A stretch of DNA of 37,950 bases from Planctomycetota bacterium (GTDB taxonomy: Bacteria; Planctomycetota; Planctomycetia; Pirellulales; Pirellulaceae), in NCBI GenBank assembly GCA_963205385.1, contig CAUJKE010000094.1:1-37950 (forward strand), read 5' to 3'. Below the pieces are notes generated by a model. That model saw only the letters and a program-made list of their open reading frames with translations, searched no databases and was not told the DNA's origin. The position numbers and the translations under genes were made by a program. Shown here in pieces: positions 7,494 through 16,172 of the stretch; the first letter of the stretch is position 1, and each line of letters opens with the position of its first letter.

Positions 7494-8183
7494 ATGGATC
7501 GCGACACATTTCTCGCCCGCGTCCGCACCGCCGCCCAAGCCGGCCGCGCTTATCGCGTACCCACGCAGGAAATTCCAGACGGCGTCGGCTATGTCGGCGC
7601 ACGAGGTGATGTCTGTGAGCATTTCGCGCGCGAGGTGAACGAAGTCGGTGGCCGCGCGGTCGTGGTCGCGGACGATCAAGCGGCGCGCGTTGAACTGCGG
7701 CAACTGCTCGTCGAGCACGCGGCGCAAACAGCCCTTGCCTGGCAACATCCCGTCGTCGAGCGCATCGCCGCTTCGCTCTGCGCGGAGCTTAACATTGCCC
7801 TGCACCAATACGAATCACTCGCGCACTTGCCCGCAGCCGAACAGCGAGCGCTCATTCTTTCCGCGGGGATCGGCATTACGAGCGTGGAGCTCGCGATCGC
7901 GGAGACCGGCACGCTGTTGATGTGGTCGCAGCCGGGGCAAGAGCGCGTGGCGTCCCTCGTTCCACCAGTGCATGTGGCGCTCGTGGACGAGGCGCAGATC
8001 GTGCCTGACTTGTTCGATGCTTTCGCGGTTTTCCAGCAGCGGGGACTGGATAATCTCCCGAGCAACGTGGCATTCATTACCGGCCCCAGCAAGACCGGCG
8101 ATATCGAACTCCAACTCACCACCGGAGTGCATGGCCCCAAACATTGGCATGTGATTGTGATCCGCAGCACGCCGCGCGCATAA
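7494..8183 (+). CDS. LUD-domain protein, LutC/YkgG-like
   Basis: A 229-aa protein that is one LUD domain. The second half has the recognisable GITSVELAIAETGTL and the C-terminal FITGPSKTGDIELQLTTGVH, followed by GPKHWHVIVI, close to LutC of the LutABC lactate-oxidation complex. LutC acts with the iron-sulfur proteins LutA and LutB; neither is present here, so the complex would have to be assembled from genes elsewhere, or this protein has another role. ATG 7494 gives a full-length protein, but no SD is visible. It is not coupled to its neighbours: gaps are 80 bases upstream and 62 downstream. Confidence 0.85.
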   Translation: MDRDTFLARVRTAAQAGRAYRVPTQEIPDGVGYVGARGDVCEHFAREVNEVGGRAVVVADDQAARVELRQLLVEHAAQTALAWQHPVVERIAASLCAELNIALHQYESLAHLPAAEQRALILSAGIGITSVELAIAETGTLLMWSQPGQERVASLVPPVHVALVDEAQIVPDLFDAFAVFQQRGLDNLPSNVAFITGPSKTGDIELQLTTGVHGPKHWHVIVIRSTPRA

Positions 8184-8245
8184 TGTGGGGGCGCGAAGCG
8201 TTCCTGGCTGGCTTGAACGTGTGACCACAACTTGAAGGAATCCTG

Positions 8246-9022
8246 ATGTCTTCCAACCCGTATCAATCGCCTTCGCTACCTGAACCCAGCGGAGGCGGAG
8301 CGTTTCCGCGAGGCACGCCTTCGCCTGCGGCTTACTATTACTTACCGACGAAGGATCTCGCGCGCTGGATTACCTATATTTTCATTGGCAACGGGCTATT
8401 TGAACTGGCGTTCTCCGTGACGATGCTGTTTGTCGGTCCCATGCTGGATGTCGAGCCGGATTTCGCCACCGACGACGAGTTCACTCAGGTGATGCTGATA
8501 GCCGTCGGCGGGGCTGGTTGTCTACAGGTGGTGATCTTTATCATCGGCGTCGTCTTGTTTTGCAAATGGACTTCGCGTTCCGTAAGTAACGCACGCGCGC
8601 TGGGCGCTATCGGGATGGAGCACACGCCTGGCTGGGCCGTAGGCTACTACTTTATTCCCATCCTGAACTTGTTCCGGCCCTACATGGCAATCAAGGAAAC
8701 GTACCTCGCGAGCGATCCAGAGGCGGATGCGATCAACTGGAAACATGCCACGGCCCCCGGTTTTCTCCTCGCCTGGTGGCTGTGTTGGATCTTTGGCAAC
8801 ATCGTCAGTCAGGCGGATATTCGCATGTCGAATACCAACGATCTGCAAATGATGGCCGCTTCGTGGTACGTCGGTTTGGTGAGTTCCGTCCTGACCATGA
8901 TCGCGGCCGTGCTCGCTGCCAGGCTAGTGCATTCGCTGGCGGACCGGCAGGCAGAGAAGTACAACCAACAGCAGAAGCAGCCTGCGATTTCACCCACCAT
9001 GCCGTTCGGCGAGGCCTGGTGA
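8246..9022 (+). CDS. DUF4328 membrane protein
   Basis: A 258-aa inner-membrane protein of unknown function. A cytoplasmic Pro/Gly-rich N-terminus (MSSNPYQSP, a start common in planctomycete membrane proteins) precedes about five hydrophobic segments near residues 42-66, 82-105, 130-145, 170-188 and 207-226. The motif TPGWAVGYYFIPILNLF (127-143) followed by RPY is the DUF4328 signature. The C-terminus is hydrophilic and Gln-rich. AAGGA seven bases before ATG 8246 supports the start. It ends 28 bases before the reverse transcriptase gene on the same strand, so the two are probably cotranscribed. Whether they act together is unknown. Confidence 0.82.
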   Translation: MSSNPYQSPSLPEPSGGGAFPRGTPSPAAYYYLPTKDLARWITYIFIGNGLFELAFSVTMLFVGPMLDVEPDFATDDEFTQVMLIAVGGAGCLQVVIFIIGVVLFCKWTSRSVSNARALGAIGMEHTPGWAVGYYFIPILNLFRPYMAIKETYLASDPEADAINWKHATAPGFLLAWWLCWIFGNIVSQADIRMSNTNDLQMMAASWYVGLVSSVLTMIAAVLAARLVHSLADRQAEKYNQQQKQPAISPTMPFGEAW

Positions 9023-9050
9023 TTCGCAGGCCAACGCGCGGCAGGGCGGC

Positions 9051-10337
9051 ATGATCGATTCTCGCAAACTTGCATCCGCTGTGGCGATCGCGCTGCGTCG
9101 CGGAAGCTGGGATCGTGACTCGCTCCGCTCGCGCGCGACGCTTCGCCTGGGGCGCTGGAAGTGGCTCGATTCCCTCGTGGGTCGTTGTTTGAGAGCGTTT
9201 GGCGATAAGCCCGCCCACGCCGAATTGTTGCGTTTCCTCCGCACAGATGCCGGGCTCGAAGCGGCGTGTCAGCGGAATTCTCGCAAGCTGCGCGCCGCAC
9301 TACTCCGCGAGCCCGCCCTGCCACCGCCGCCTTGGCTCGGCCCAGGCGGGATTCGCGAACTCCCCACGCTCGAAAGCTTGCGAGCCTGGCTGGGACTGAC
9401 CGCGGCGGATTGGGAGTGGTTCTTGCCCAGCGCTTGCGGGGCAGCGGCGCAGCAGGCAGCACACTATACGTTTAAGTTCGTCCCCAAACGGTCCAGCGGC
9501 GTGCGGTTGTTGGAATCCCCCAAGGCACAATTGAAGTCGTTGCAGCGGGAAATTCTCGTCGGCATCCTGGATGGCGTGCCTGGTCACGATGCGGCGCATG
9601 GCTTCGTCGCGGGGCGTTCGCACCACAGCGCGGCCGCGCCGCACGTTGGACGGGACGTCGTCGTGCGGATGGACCTCGCGCACTTCTTTTCCACCATCAA
9701 CGCGGCGAGAGTCTTCCCCATCTTCACGGCGCTCGGCTACCGCCGCTCGGTCGCCCTGGCGCTAACGCGACTATGCACCCACCGCACGCCGCGGAACGTA
9801 ACAGGAACGAGCGCGCTCGCCGAACCGCTTAAACGTCTGCTCGACGCGCCCCATTTGCCGCAAGGGGCTCCAACTTCGCCGACGCTCGCGAACCTCGTGG
9901 CCTATCGCTTGGATTGTCGGCTGACGGCATTAGCGGCGGCGTGTGGCGCTACTTATACGCGCTATGCCGACGATTTGCTATTCTCCGGCGACGCGCATTT
10001 CGCCCGCGGCGCCCAGCGGTTTATTATCAGCGTCGCGGCCACCGCACTCGAGGAAGGCTTTCGTGTCAACCATCGCAAGACGCGCGTGATGCGACGAAGC
10101 ACGCGGCAACGCGCGCTGGGTCTGGTGCTTAACGAGAAGCTCAACATCGATCGCCGCGAGTACGACCGTCTGAAGGCGATTCTCACGAACTGCATTCGCG
10201 ACAATGCAGCGCGGCAAAACCTCGCCCAACATCCTGACTTTCGTGCCCATCTACACGGACGGGTCGCCTACATCGCAGGCATTCATCCCGAAAAGGGTGT
10301 TAAGCTAATGGCATTGTTGCGGCGGATTCCATGGTGA
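9051..10337 (+). CDS. Retron-like reverse transcriptase (RNA-directed DNA polymerase)
   Basis: A 428-aa reverse transcriptase. Residues about 139-428 form the RT and thumb: YTFKFVPKRSSGVRLLE (139-155), GFVAGRS (184-190), catalytic Asp208 in RMDLAHFFSTI, LPQGAPTSP (269-277), the catalytic YADD (305-308) and the C-terminal FRAHLHGRVAYIAGIHPEKG. LPQGAPTSP and overall layout are retron-like, and the extended form with about 138 N-terminal residues resembles the myxobacterial retron RT clade as I know it. Two retron hallmarks are altered: NAxxH reads AAAPH (194-198) and VTG reads ALG (355-357). No group II intron maturase domain is visible. The ORF is intact, so activity is plausible. Gaps to neighbours are 28 and 30 bases, too small for a msr-msd RNA. 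SD is weak. Confidence 0.9.
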   Translation: MIDSRKLASAVAIALRRGSWDRDSLRSRATLRLGRWKWLDSLVGRCLRAFGDKPAHAELLRFLRTDAGLEAACQRNSRKLRAALLREPALPPPPWLGPGGIRELPTLESLRAWLGLTAADWEWFLPSACGAAAQQAAHYTFKFVPKRSSGVRLLESPKAQLKSLQREILVGILDGVPGHDAAHGFVAGRSHHSAAAPHVGRDVVVRMDLAHFFSTINAARVFPIFTALGYRRSVALALTRLCTHRTPRNVTGTSALAEPLKRLLDAPHLPQGAPTSPTLANLVAYRLDCRLTALAAACGATYTRYADDLLFSGDAHFARGAQRFIISVAATALEEGFRVNHRKTRVMRRSTRQRALGLVLNEKLNIDRREYDRLKAILTNCIRDNAARQNLAQHPDFRAHLHGRVAYIAGIHPEKGVKLMALLRRIPW

Positions 10338-10367
10338 ACAGTGTGGCGGGACTTGAAGAGGCGGCCA

Positions 10368-10907
10368 ATGAGCTTTGTGCAGGGCGTGATGCAGTTCGTG
10401 GGACTCGTTTTGCTATGTGTACTGGCCGCTGTGGTTTATGGAATCGTGCATGACCAAATCACAGCGCGGATCTGCGTTGAATATTTCACCGTGTTTCACC
10501 CACCGGTGATCGAATCCGACTCGCCGACGCTGCAGGGCCTGGTGTGGGGCGTGATCGCGACCTGGTGGGTAGGGTTGGGACTTGGCGTGCCGCTGGCGAT
10601 TGCCGCGCGGGCCGGCGCTTGGCCTCAGAGGGACATCGCATGGTGCGTGCGTCCGGTAACGATTCTGATGCTCATCTGCGGTGCTTGTGCCTTAATCGCC
10701 GGGCTGGTCGCGTACCTGCTACAAAGCTCCAGCGCGCTGCACCTTTCACCGAGTTACGTCCAGCGGCTTCCGTCAGGGCATCGCTACGGATTCTTGATCG
10801 CCGCGTTCGCCCACAATGCCAGCTACGCCAGCGGCTTTATCGGCGGCTGGATCTTGATTTTCGGCACGGCCTATGGACGTTGGCGAGAGTCGCGGCGACG
10901 TCGTTGA
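10368..10907 (+). CDS. Small polytopic membrane protein next to the RT
   Basis: A 179-aa membrane protein of unknown function with hydrophobic segments near residues 8-27, 56-80, 96-118 and 139-168. The first loop has a distinctive polar motif HDQITARICVEYFTVFHP (28-45), and the C-terminus is RWRESRRRR, consistent with a cytoplasmic positive tail. I recall this motif in uncharacterised proteins of several phyla, without a name. I chose ATG 10368, preceded by AAGAGG; a GTG at 10341 would start three bases after the RT stop but has no SD. Its closeness to the RT suggests one transcript. The gene ends four bases before the convergent stop of the WD40 gene. Confidence 0.8.
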   Translation: MSFVQGVMQFVGLVLLCVLAAVVYGIVHDQITARICVEYFTVFHPPVIESDSPTLQGLVWGVIATWWVGLGLGVPLAIAARAGAWPQRDIAWCVRPVTILMLICGACALIAGLVAYLLQSSSALHLSPSYVQRLPSGHRYGFLIAAFAHNASYASGFIGGWILIFGTAYGRWRESRRRR

Positions 10908-10911
10908 ACGG

Positions 10912-13572
10912 CTACTTTCGCTGGTAAGCTTCTTCAAATAGTGTTCGCTGCGCCGCGGCCTTCTCCGCAGCCGCTTGCAACGCAGCAGCGGCTTCTTGCG
11001 CGGCTGCTAGTTGCTGTTCCTGCTCGGCTAACTTGGCTTCGGCGGCTTGCTTCACCGCCATGAGTTGCTCGTATTGGGCCTGCATGGCCGCGATCTTGTC
11101 GGCGGCGGCTTGCGCGGCGGCGGCTTGCGCGGCGAGAGCCTGTGCCTGGGTGGCCTTTGCTTCTTCGAGCCTGGTCGTCGCAGCAAGGCTGGCGTCGAGT
11201 TTGGCTTGAGCTTCGTCGGCGGCGGCGGCCAGTTGGGCGCCGGCTTGCTCGAACGCGGTCAACTCGGCCTTGGTGCGCTCCAGTTCAGCCTGCGCCGCGG
11301 CGGCGGCTTGCGCGGCGGCGGCCGCCACCGGTTGCCTGGCCGCGAGTTGCGTATCAAGTTCCGCTTTCTCGGCGGTGAGTTTGTCGGCGCTCGCCTTGGT
11401 CGTCGCAACCGCTTGAGTCGCGGTGTTTACCCCGGCGGTTTTCGCCGCCAGCATTTGATCGGCGGCTGTCTTCGCTTCTTGCGCTGCTTTCTCCGCCGCT
11501 TGTGCGGCTGTAAGCTTCTCCGTCGCGGCTTGAACGGCTTGCGTCTTGGCCGCGGCGAGAGCGGCGGCGTCTGCGCGCTCCTTCTCGGCTTGCGTGGCAG
11601 TGGCGCTCGCGGCGGCTTGTTGCGCAGTTACTTCTGCAAGTCTTGCGGCGACTTCGGCCACGGCTTTCTCTGCCGCAACCCTCGCGGCCTCCGCAATCGC
11701 AAGATCCCCTTCGCCGCCAGCAGCGATTTGATCCTTGGCCGCAGTCGCGGCGGCGAGCGCTGCGTCGGCAGTTTGCTTCTCAGCCGTCGTCTTATCGAGT
11801 GCCGCTTGCGCCGCGGCGAGTTTTTCAGCGGCCCCCTGCTGCGCAGCGGTCTTGTCCGCGACCAGTTTCTCGGCCGCCGCTTTCTCGTTATTGGCAACAT
11901 CGAGCGCCGCCTTCGTCGCGGCCGTGCTCTCCGCCGTTACTTTAACCGCGGCCGCGGCATCGGCCACCAGCTTTTCGGCAGCCCCCTTTTCAGTTGTCAT
12001 CTTATTCAGTTCGGCGGTCGCGGCGCTCATCGCCGCCGCGGCGGCTGCGAGCGCGGCAGCTTTGTCTTGCACCGCTTTGTCCAGCGCGGCGAGTTCGGTC
12101 GCCTGCGTTTGCGCGGCGGCTTGCAGCGGCGCGAGCGCGGCAGTTTGCGCTTCGATCCGCAGGGCGAGCGTCGGCGGGTTGGGGGTGAGCGTGGCAAGTT
12201 CCTTGGCGTCGACAGCGTCCCACATCCGCACATCGCCGTTCCAGTCGCCGCAAATCACGCGCCCGCCATCATGCGAAAACGCGACGCGGAGCGCTTGTTC
12301 GGCGAAGCCGCCAAAGGTCTTTTGAGCGCCGCCGTTGCTATCCCAAGTTTTGGCCGTTTTGTCGTTGCCGCAAGAGACAATGCGGCCGTCATGCGCGAAG
12401 GAGACGGACTGCACGCCGCCGCCGTGGGCGCCCCAACTCTTGATTTGATTGCCGTCGTTCATCTCCCACAGCTTGATCGTGCCATCTTCGCCGGCCGAGG
12501 CGAGGACGTTGCTATCGCCGCGCCAGGCGACGTCATAAACGGCCCCGTTGTGACCGCGCAAGTTCAAATATTCGCGGCCTGTATCGGCTTCCCACACAAA
12601 CAATCCGCCGGAGCGATCGCTCGTGGCCAACAACACGCCGTCCGGTGAAAAGGCGACGCCGTAGACCCAGTCGGTGTGCTTGCGAATCTCTTGGACGAGT
12701 TCGCCGGTCGCGGTCGAATAGACGCGCACCACGCGCAGCGGGCCAGCGAGGGCGACCAACGTTTGACTGGGGTTAATATCCGCCGCGAGCACGGCGTCAA
12801 GTTCATCGCCTATCTTGGAAATCCGCTGGCCGGTCTTCACATCGTATAAGGCGACAAAACCTGAGTCCCCGCCCCGCCCACCGCCGGCCAGCAGCAGCGA
12901 ACCGTTGCGACTGAAGCGGAGCGCGTAGGGAATCCCTTCGGGAAACGGCAACACGCCGATACACTGGGCCGAATCGGTATTGTAGAGCACGATCTGCCGC
13001 TGTCCGGCGATCGCTACCAGCGGCGCCCACGGACTCGCGGCCAGCGCTGTGGTCGCCCCGGCGCGCTCGGTATAAACCACCGGCTGCCGCCACACGTTCT
13101 CTGGCATCGCGGCGGGACCGTCCGGTTTGCCGGTGCTGCCGCCAGCGAACTCGAACTTGGGCTTCTTCTTGATCGTAACCGTGGAGCCGGCGTTTTCTGG
13201 CGCTCCTTGTTCGATCCACTGCTTGATAATATCGAGCTTGGCCGCCGCGAGCTTGTCTTGCATCGGCGGCATGAACGGCTCTTCGGCGTGCGACGTCAGT
13301 GCGTAGATCCGCGAGTTCTCGCTATCACCCCCCAGCACCACTTCGCCGCCGCTGCCGCCGGCCATGGCCTGCGCGTAGGTCTCGAGCACGAGACCTCCCT
13401 TGGCCTTGTCCGCGTTGTGGCACGTCAGGCAATGTTCGCGCAGGATGGGGCGCACATGCTCGTCGTAGGTGATCTTCGGCTTGTCGCCGGCGGGCTTCTC
13501 TTGTGCCGCGGCCAGCGATGCCCAGCACACGACGAACGACGCGAAAACAAAAGTGCAGTTGCGAATCTTCAT
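10912..13572 (-). CDS. Exported planctomycete cytochrome c / WD40 protein with Ala-rich coiled-coil tail
   Basis: An 886-aa exported protein with three parts. Residues 1-23 form a signal peptide. A planctomycete cytochrome c-type domain follows with heme motif CLTCH (48-52) and an EEPFMPP segment near residue 100. Residues about 165-465 are WD40 blades (for example VAFSPDGVLLATSDRSGGLF and GHNGAVYDVAW), expected to form a beta-propeller. Residues about 470-880 are an Ala/Glu/Lys-rich helix with repeated AAEKLxA-type units, predicted to be a long coiled coil. ATG 13572 was chosen because the signal peptide begins there; the frame extends upstream into the preceding gene, and the SD is weak. 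It is the last gene of a four-gene operon and ends four bases from the convergent membrane protein gene. Electron transfer or scaffold function is inference. Confidence 0.88.
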   Translation of the reverse strand: MKIRNCTFVFASFVVCWASLAAAQEKPAGDKPKITYDEHVRPILREHCLTCHNADKAKGGLVLETYAQAMAGGSGGEVVLGGDSENSRIYALTSHAEEPFMPPMQDKLAAAKLDIIKQWIEQGAPENAGSTVTIKKKPKFEFAGGSTGKPDGPAAMPENVWRQPVVYTERAGATTALAASPWAPLVAIAGQRQIVLYNTDSAQCIGVLPFPEGIPYALRFSRNGSLLLAGGGRGGDSGFVALYDVKTGQRISKIGDELDAVLAADINPSQTLVALAGPLRVVRVYSTATGELVQEIRKHTDWVYGVAFSPDGVLLATSDRSGGLFVWEADTGREYLNLRGHNGAVYDVAWRGDSNVLASAGEDGTIKLWEMNDGNQIKSWGAHGGGVQSVSFAHDGRIVSCGNDKTAKTWDSNGGAQKTFGGFAEQALRVAFSHDGGRVICGDWNGDVRMWDAVDAKELATLTPNPPTLALRIEAQTAALAPLQAAAQTQATELAALDKAVQDKAAALAAAAAAMSAATAELNKMTTEKGAAEKLVADAAAAVKVTAESTAATKAALDVANNEKAAAEKLVADKTAAQQGAAEKLAAAQAALDKTTAEKQTADAALAAATAAKDQIAAGGEGDLAIAEAARVAAEKAVAEVAARLAEVTAQQAAASATATQAEKERADAAALAAAKTQAVQAATEKLTAAQAAEKAAQEAKTAADQMLAAKTAGVNTATQAVATTKASADKLTAEKAELDTQLAARQPVAAAAAQAAAAAQAELERTKAELTAFEQAGAQLAAAADEAQAKLDASLAATTRLEEAKATQAQALAAQAAAAQAAADKIAAMQAQYEQLMAVKQAAEAKLAEQEQQLAAAQEAAAALQAAAEKAAAQRTLFEEAYQRK

Positions 13573-13628
13573 GGTGATCTTGATGGCGGACAAGGATGGG
13601 CCACAGCGCTCGCAGCGCCGCGGCAGGC

Positions 13629-16052
13629 TTAATGATTGAATAAAAACTCGCGCGAGTTGAGCACGGCCCAAAAGACATCGTCCAGGCCTGACTGTGGATT
13701 GGGAGCTTCGCTCACCAGCGCCAGCAGGCGGCTCTGTTCTTCGGCCGTCGGTTTACGGCTCAAGCAGCGGATATAAAGCTGCTCGATGATCTGCTCTGGC
13801 GTTTGCTCAGACTTGAGGAGCTTGGCGACCAGTTGACCTTGGTTCATCTTGCCTTGCACCGTGGTGCCATTGAGCAGGTGCAACGCTTGCGAGAGGTTCG
13901 GTTCGGTCTTCGCTTCGCAGGCACAGACAGTATCGCGCGGGGAGCGGCCAAACGTGGTGAGGAAGTAGTTCGACGTTTGCCCGTCAGCCACTTGCACGGC
14001 GCGAGCCCCCAGCGGCAAGCCGCGGAACTTCTCTTGGGTGTCGGTCACGACGCAAATGCAATCGAGCAGTTGCTCGGCCGGAATGCGGCGGACGTTGCCG
14101 TGGGCGAAGTTGCGTTCGTCGTCCGCATTCGATGCGTTGCGCACGGTACTCCGCTGGTACGCCTCGGAGTTGCAAATGTCGCGCACGAGCTGCTTGAAGT
14201 CGTATTTGTATTCCACGAGCTTGTCGCCGAGCGTGTGGAACAGTTCCGGATTGCTAGGCGGATTACTGACGCGAATATCGTCGACCTGTTCCACAATGCC
14301 CCGGCCAAAGAAGTGCGCCCAGACACGATTGGCGACGCTGGTGGCGAAGTAGGGGTTGTCGGTCGAACTTATCCACTTGGCCAGCACCTCACGGCGATCC
14401 TCGCCCGGCTTGATTTCCGGCTCGATGCCGCCGAGGAACTTGGGCTTGAGCGGCTTCTTGAGAACCGGATGATTCACTTCCCCACTGCCGCGATTGAAGA
14501 TGATCGTTTCCCGATAATCTTCGCCTTCCTTGCGGCCAATTTGAGCGAAGAACGCGGCGAAACTGTAATAGTCGTTCATCGTCCAGCGGTCGAACGGGTG
14601 GTTGTGGCATTGCGTGCACTGCGTGCGGACCCCCATGAAGATTTGGGCCACATTCTCAGCCGTCTTCAGCGTATCGCGTTCGATTTGATAGAAGTTGGTC
14701 GCCGGCTCCGTAAACGTTCCACCGGAAGCGGAGAGCAGTTCCGTCACCATCTGGTCCAGCGGGACGTTGTTGGCGATTTTGTCGGAGAGCCAGGTCGAGT
14801 AGAGATACATCGACTTGTAACTGACCTGATTGCTGCTCTTGACCATCAATAGTTCCGACCACTTCATCGCCCAAATGTCCGCGAACTCTTTGCGTTCGAG
14901 CAGGCGGTTCACCAACTGGGCCCGCTTGTCGGACGCAGTGTCGTTCATGAAAGCATGATATTCTTCCGGCGTCGGCAACATGCCGGTGATGTCGATGGTG
15001 ACTCGCCGCAGGAACTCCTCATCGGTGCAGATTTCACTCGGCAAGATGCGGATCTTCTTGAGCTTCGCGCCGACCAGTTCGTCGATGTAGTTACCGGTGA
15101 TCGGCGGGGCCGTATATTCGAGTTCCTTGGGAAGCACCAGCACCTGACTGCCGACGGTGTAGGTTTCAAAACGGGCCATGATGAACGCTTCGCCACGCGA
15201 CGCGGCCTTCACCAGGCCATCGCTATCAATGGGAGCGGAGTTGTCGTTGCTGGTGATGAACACTGCAAGTGACGTGACATCGCGATCGGTCCCATCACTG
15301 TAGTGGGCGCGGGCGATGAACTGCTGCTGGCCATCGGGGCCTTCAATCACAGCGCTGGGGGGATAGATGTCAACACCGATGATTTTGGCTGGCTCGGTCG
15401 CGTCGTAGGGAGCGCCTGCCTTGAGCCAGGTGAGCATCGCCTGGCAGTATTCGCCGTCGGCATCGAACCGTTTGCCGCCGGTGTGGGGGACGGCGCCGAT
15501 CGACTTTTCAACCATCAAGCTATCTTCAGGCACGGCCAGGTTTACGCGGCGAATGCCGATCTCGCGCGTGATACGGTGATAATCGCCTTGAGGATCGTAG
15601 CCGAACAGCGACAGCATGAAGCCGTCCTTACCGCGCGCGGCGCCGTGGCAACTGCCGGTGTTGCAGCCAGAGCGCATGAAGATCGGCATGATGTCGAGCT
15701 GAAAGCTGATCGGCCGCTCGGCCGTCGCGTCTTTCACCGTGACGGGAACGGACGACTTGAACCCCTGGTATTCGAGTTCGAGCGTGGTCTGACCATCGGC
15801 CACCGGATAGAGCGCGTGCTTGTCGAGCCGCGCGTACGCCGCATCGGCGAGTTTGGCCTGGGCTTGCGCGGTGACGTCCAGCGTTACGCCGTCATCGCGC
15901 GTGGCGACGATGATATAACGTTGCAGGTCCGCCTTGGTGGTGAGATTGATCTCCGGCGGGTAGACATCGATGCGCGCGACCTTGCTTTGCGCGAGGGCCG
16001 TGGAGGATCCCAGCGCTGTAAGCGCGGTTAAGATGAGTAACGTCCGTTGCAT
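13629..16052 (-). CDS. DUF1549/DUF1553 exported protein with cytochrome-like motifs
   Basis: An 807-aa planctomycete surface protein. A signal peptide (about 1-21, ending ALA) precedes an Ig-like region, the motif CNTGSCHG (130-137), a second Ig-like (BIG2-type) segment around 225-310, DUF1549 at about 325-530 with CTQCHNHPFDRW (479-490), and DUF1553 at about 555-790. The CxxCH at 479-483 and the CxxxxCH pattern at 130-136 could bind heme or metal. Such proteins are greatly expanded in planctomycetes, usually next to a DUF1501 protein, and their biochemical role is not established. The start at 16052 has a purine-rich GGGAGAGAG shortly upstream. Third gene of the operon, 120 bases after the PPC gene and 56 bases before the cytochrome/WD40 gene. 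Confidence 0.92.
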   Translation of the reverse strand: MQRTLLILTALTALGSSTALAQSKVARIDVYPPEINLTTKADLQRYIIVATRDDGVTLDVTAQAQAKLADAAYARLDKHALYPVADGQTTLELEYQGFKSSVPVTVKDATAERPISFQLDIMPIFMRSGCNTGSCHGAARGKDGFMLSLFGYDPQGDYHRITREIGIRRVNLAVPEDSLMVEKSIGAVPHTGGKRFDADGEYCQAMLTWLKAGAPYDATEPAKIIGVDIYPPSAVIEGPDGQQQFIARAHYSDGTDRDVTSLAVFITSNDNSAPIDSDGLVKAASRGEAFIMARFETYTVGSQVLVLPKELEYTAPPITGNYIDELVGAKLKKIRILPSEICTDEEFLRRVTIDITGMLPTPEEYHAFMNDTASDKRAQLVNRLLERKEFADIWAMKWSELLMVKSSNQVSYKSMYLYSTWLSDKIANNVPLDQMVTELLSASGGTFTEPATNFYQIERDTLKTAENVAQIFMGVRTQCTQCHNHPFDRWTMNDYYSFAAFFAQIGRKEGEDYRETIIFNRGSGEVNHPVLKKPLKPKFLGGIEPEIKPGEDRREVLAKWISSTDNPYFATSVANRVWAHFFGRGIVEQVDDIRVSNPPSNPELFHTLGDKLVEYKYDFKQLVRDICNSEAYQRSTVRNASNADDERNFAHGNVRRIPAEQLLDCICVVTDTQEKFRGLPLGARAVQVADGQTSNYFLTTFGRSPRDTVCACEAKTEPNLSQALHLLNGTTVQGKMNQGQLVAKLLKSEQTPEQIIEQLYIRCLSRKPTAEEQSRLLALVSEAPNPQSGLDDVFWAVLNSREFLFNH

Positions 16053-16172
16053 GTTGACTCTCTCCCAGGATCAGTGCGAGCTGGTGGTGGCCTGGTATGG
16101 GTGGCGTGACTTGAAGGGTGCGAGTTTAAGGGTGTAGTTTGATCGTACTTTTCATAACGCCGTGGTGGCGGC

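Noticed and set aside
8184..9500. Classical retron msr-msd RNA upstream of the RT
   Set aside because: The only intergenic spaces are 62 and 28 bases, and I find no inverted-repeat pair a1/a2 flanking a structured stretch.
11047..12648. 533-codon plus-strand frame opposite the WD40/coiled-coil gene
   Set aside because: It is a Leu/Arg/Gly-rich shadow of the Ala-rich coding sequence on the other strand, with no SD or recognisable domain.
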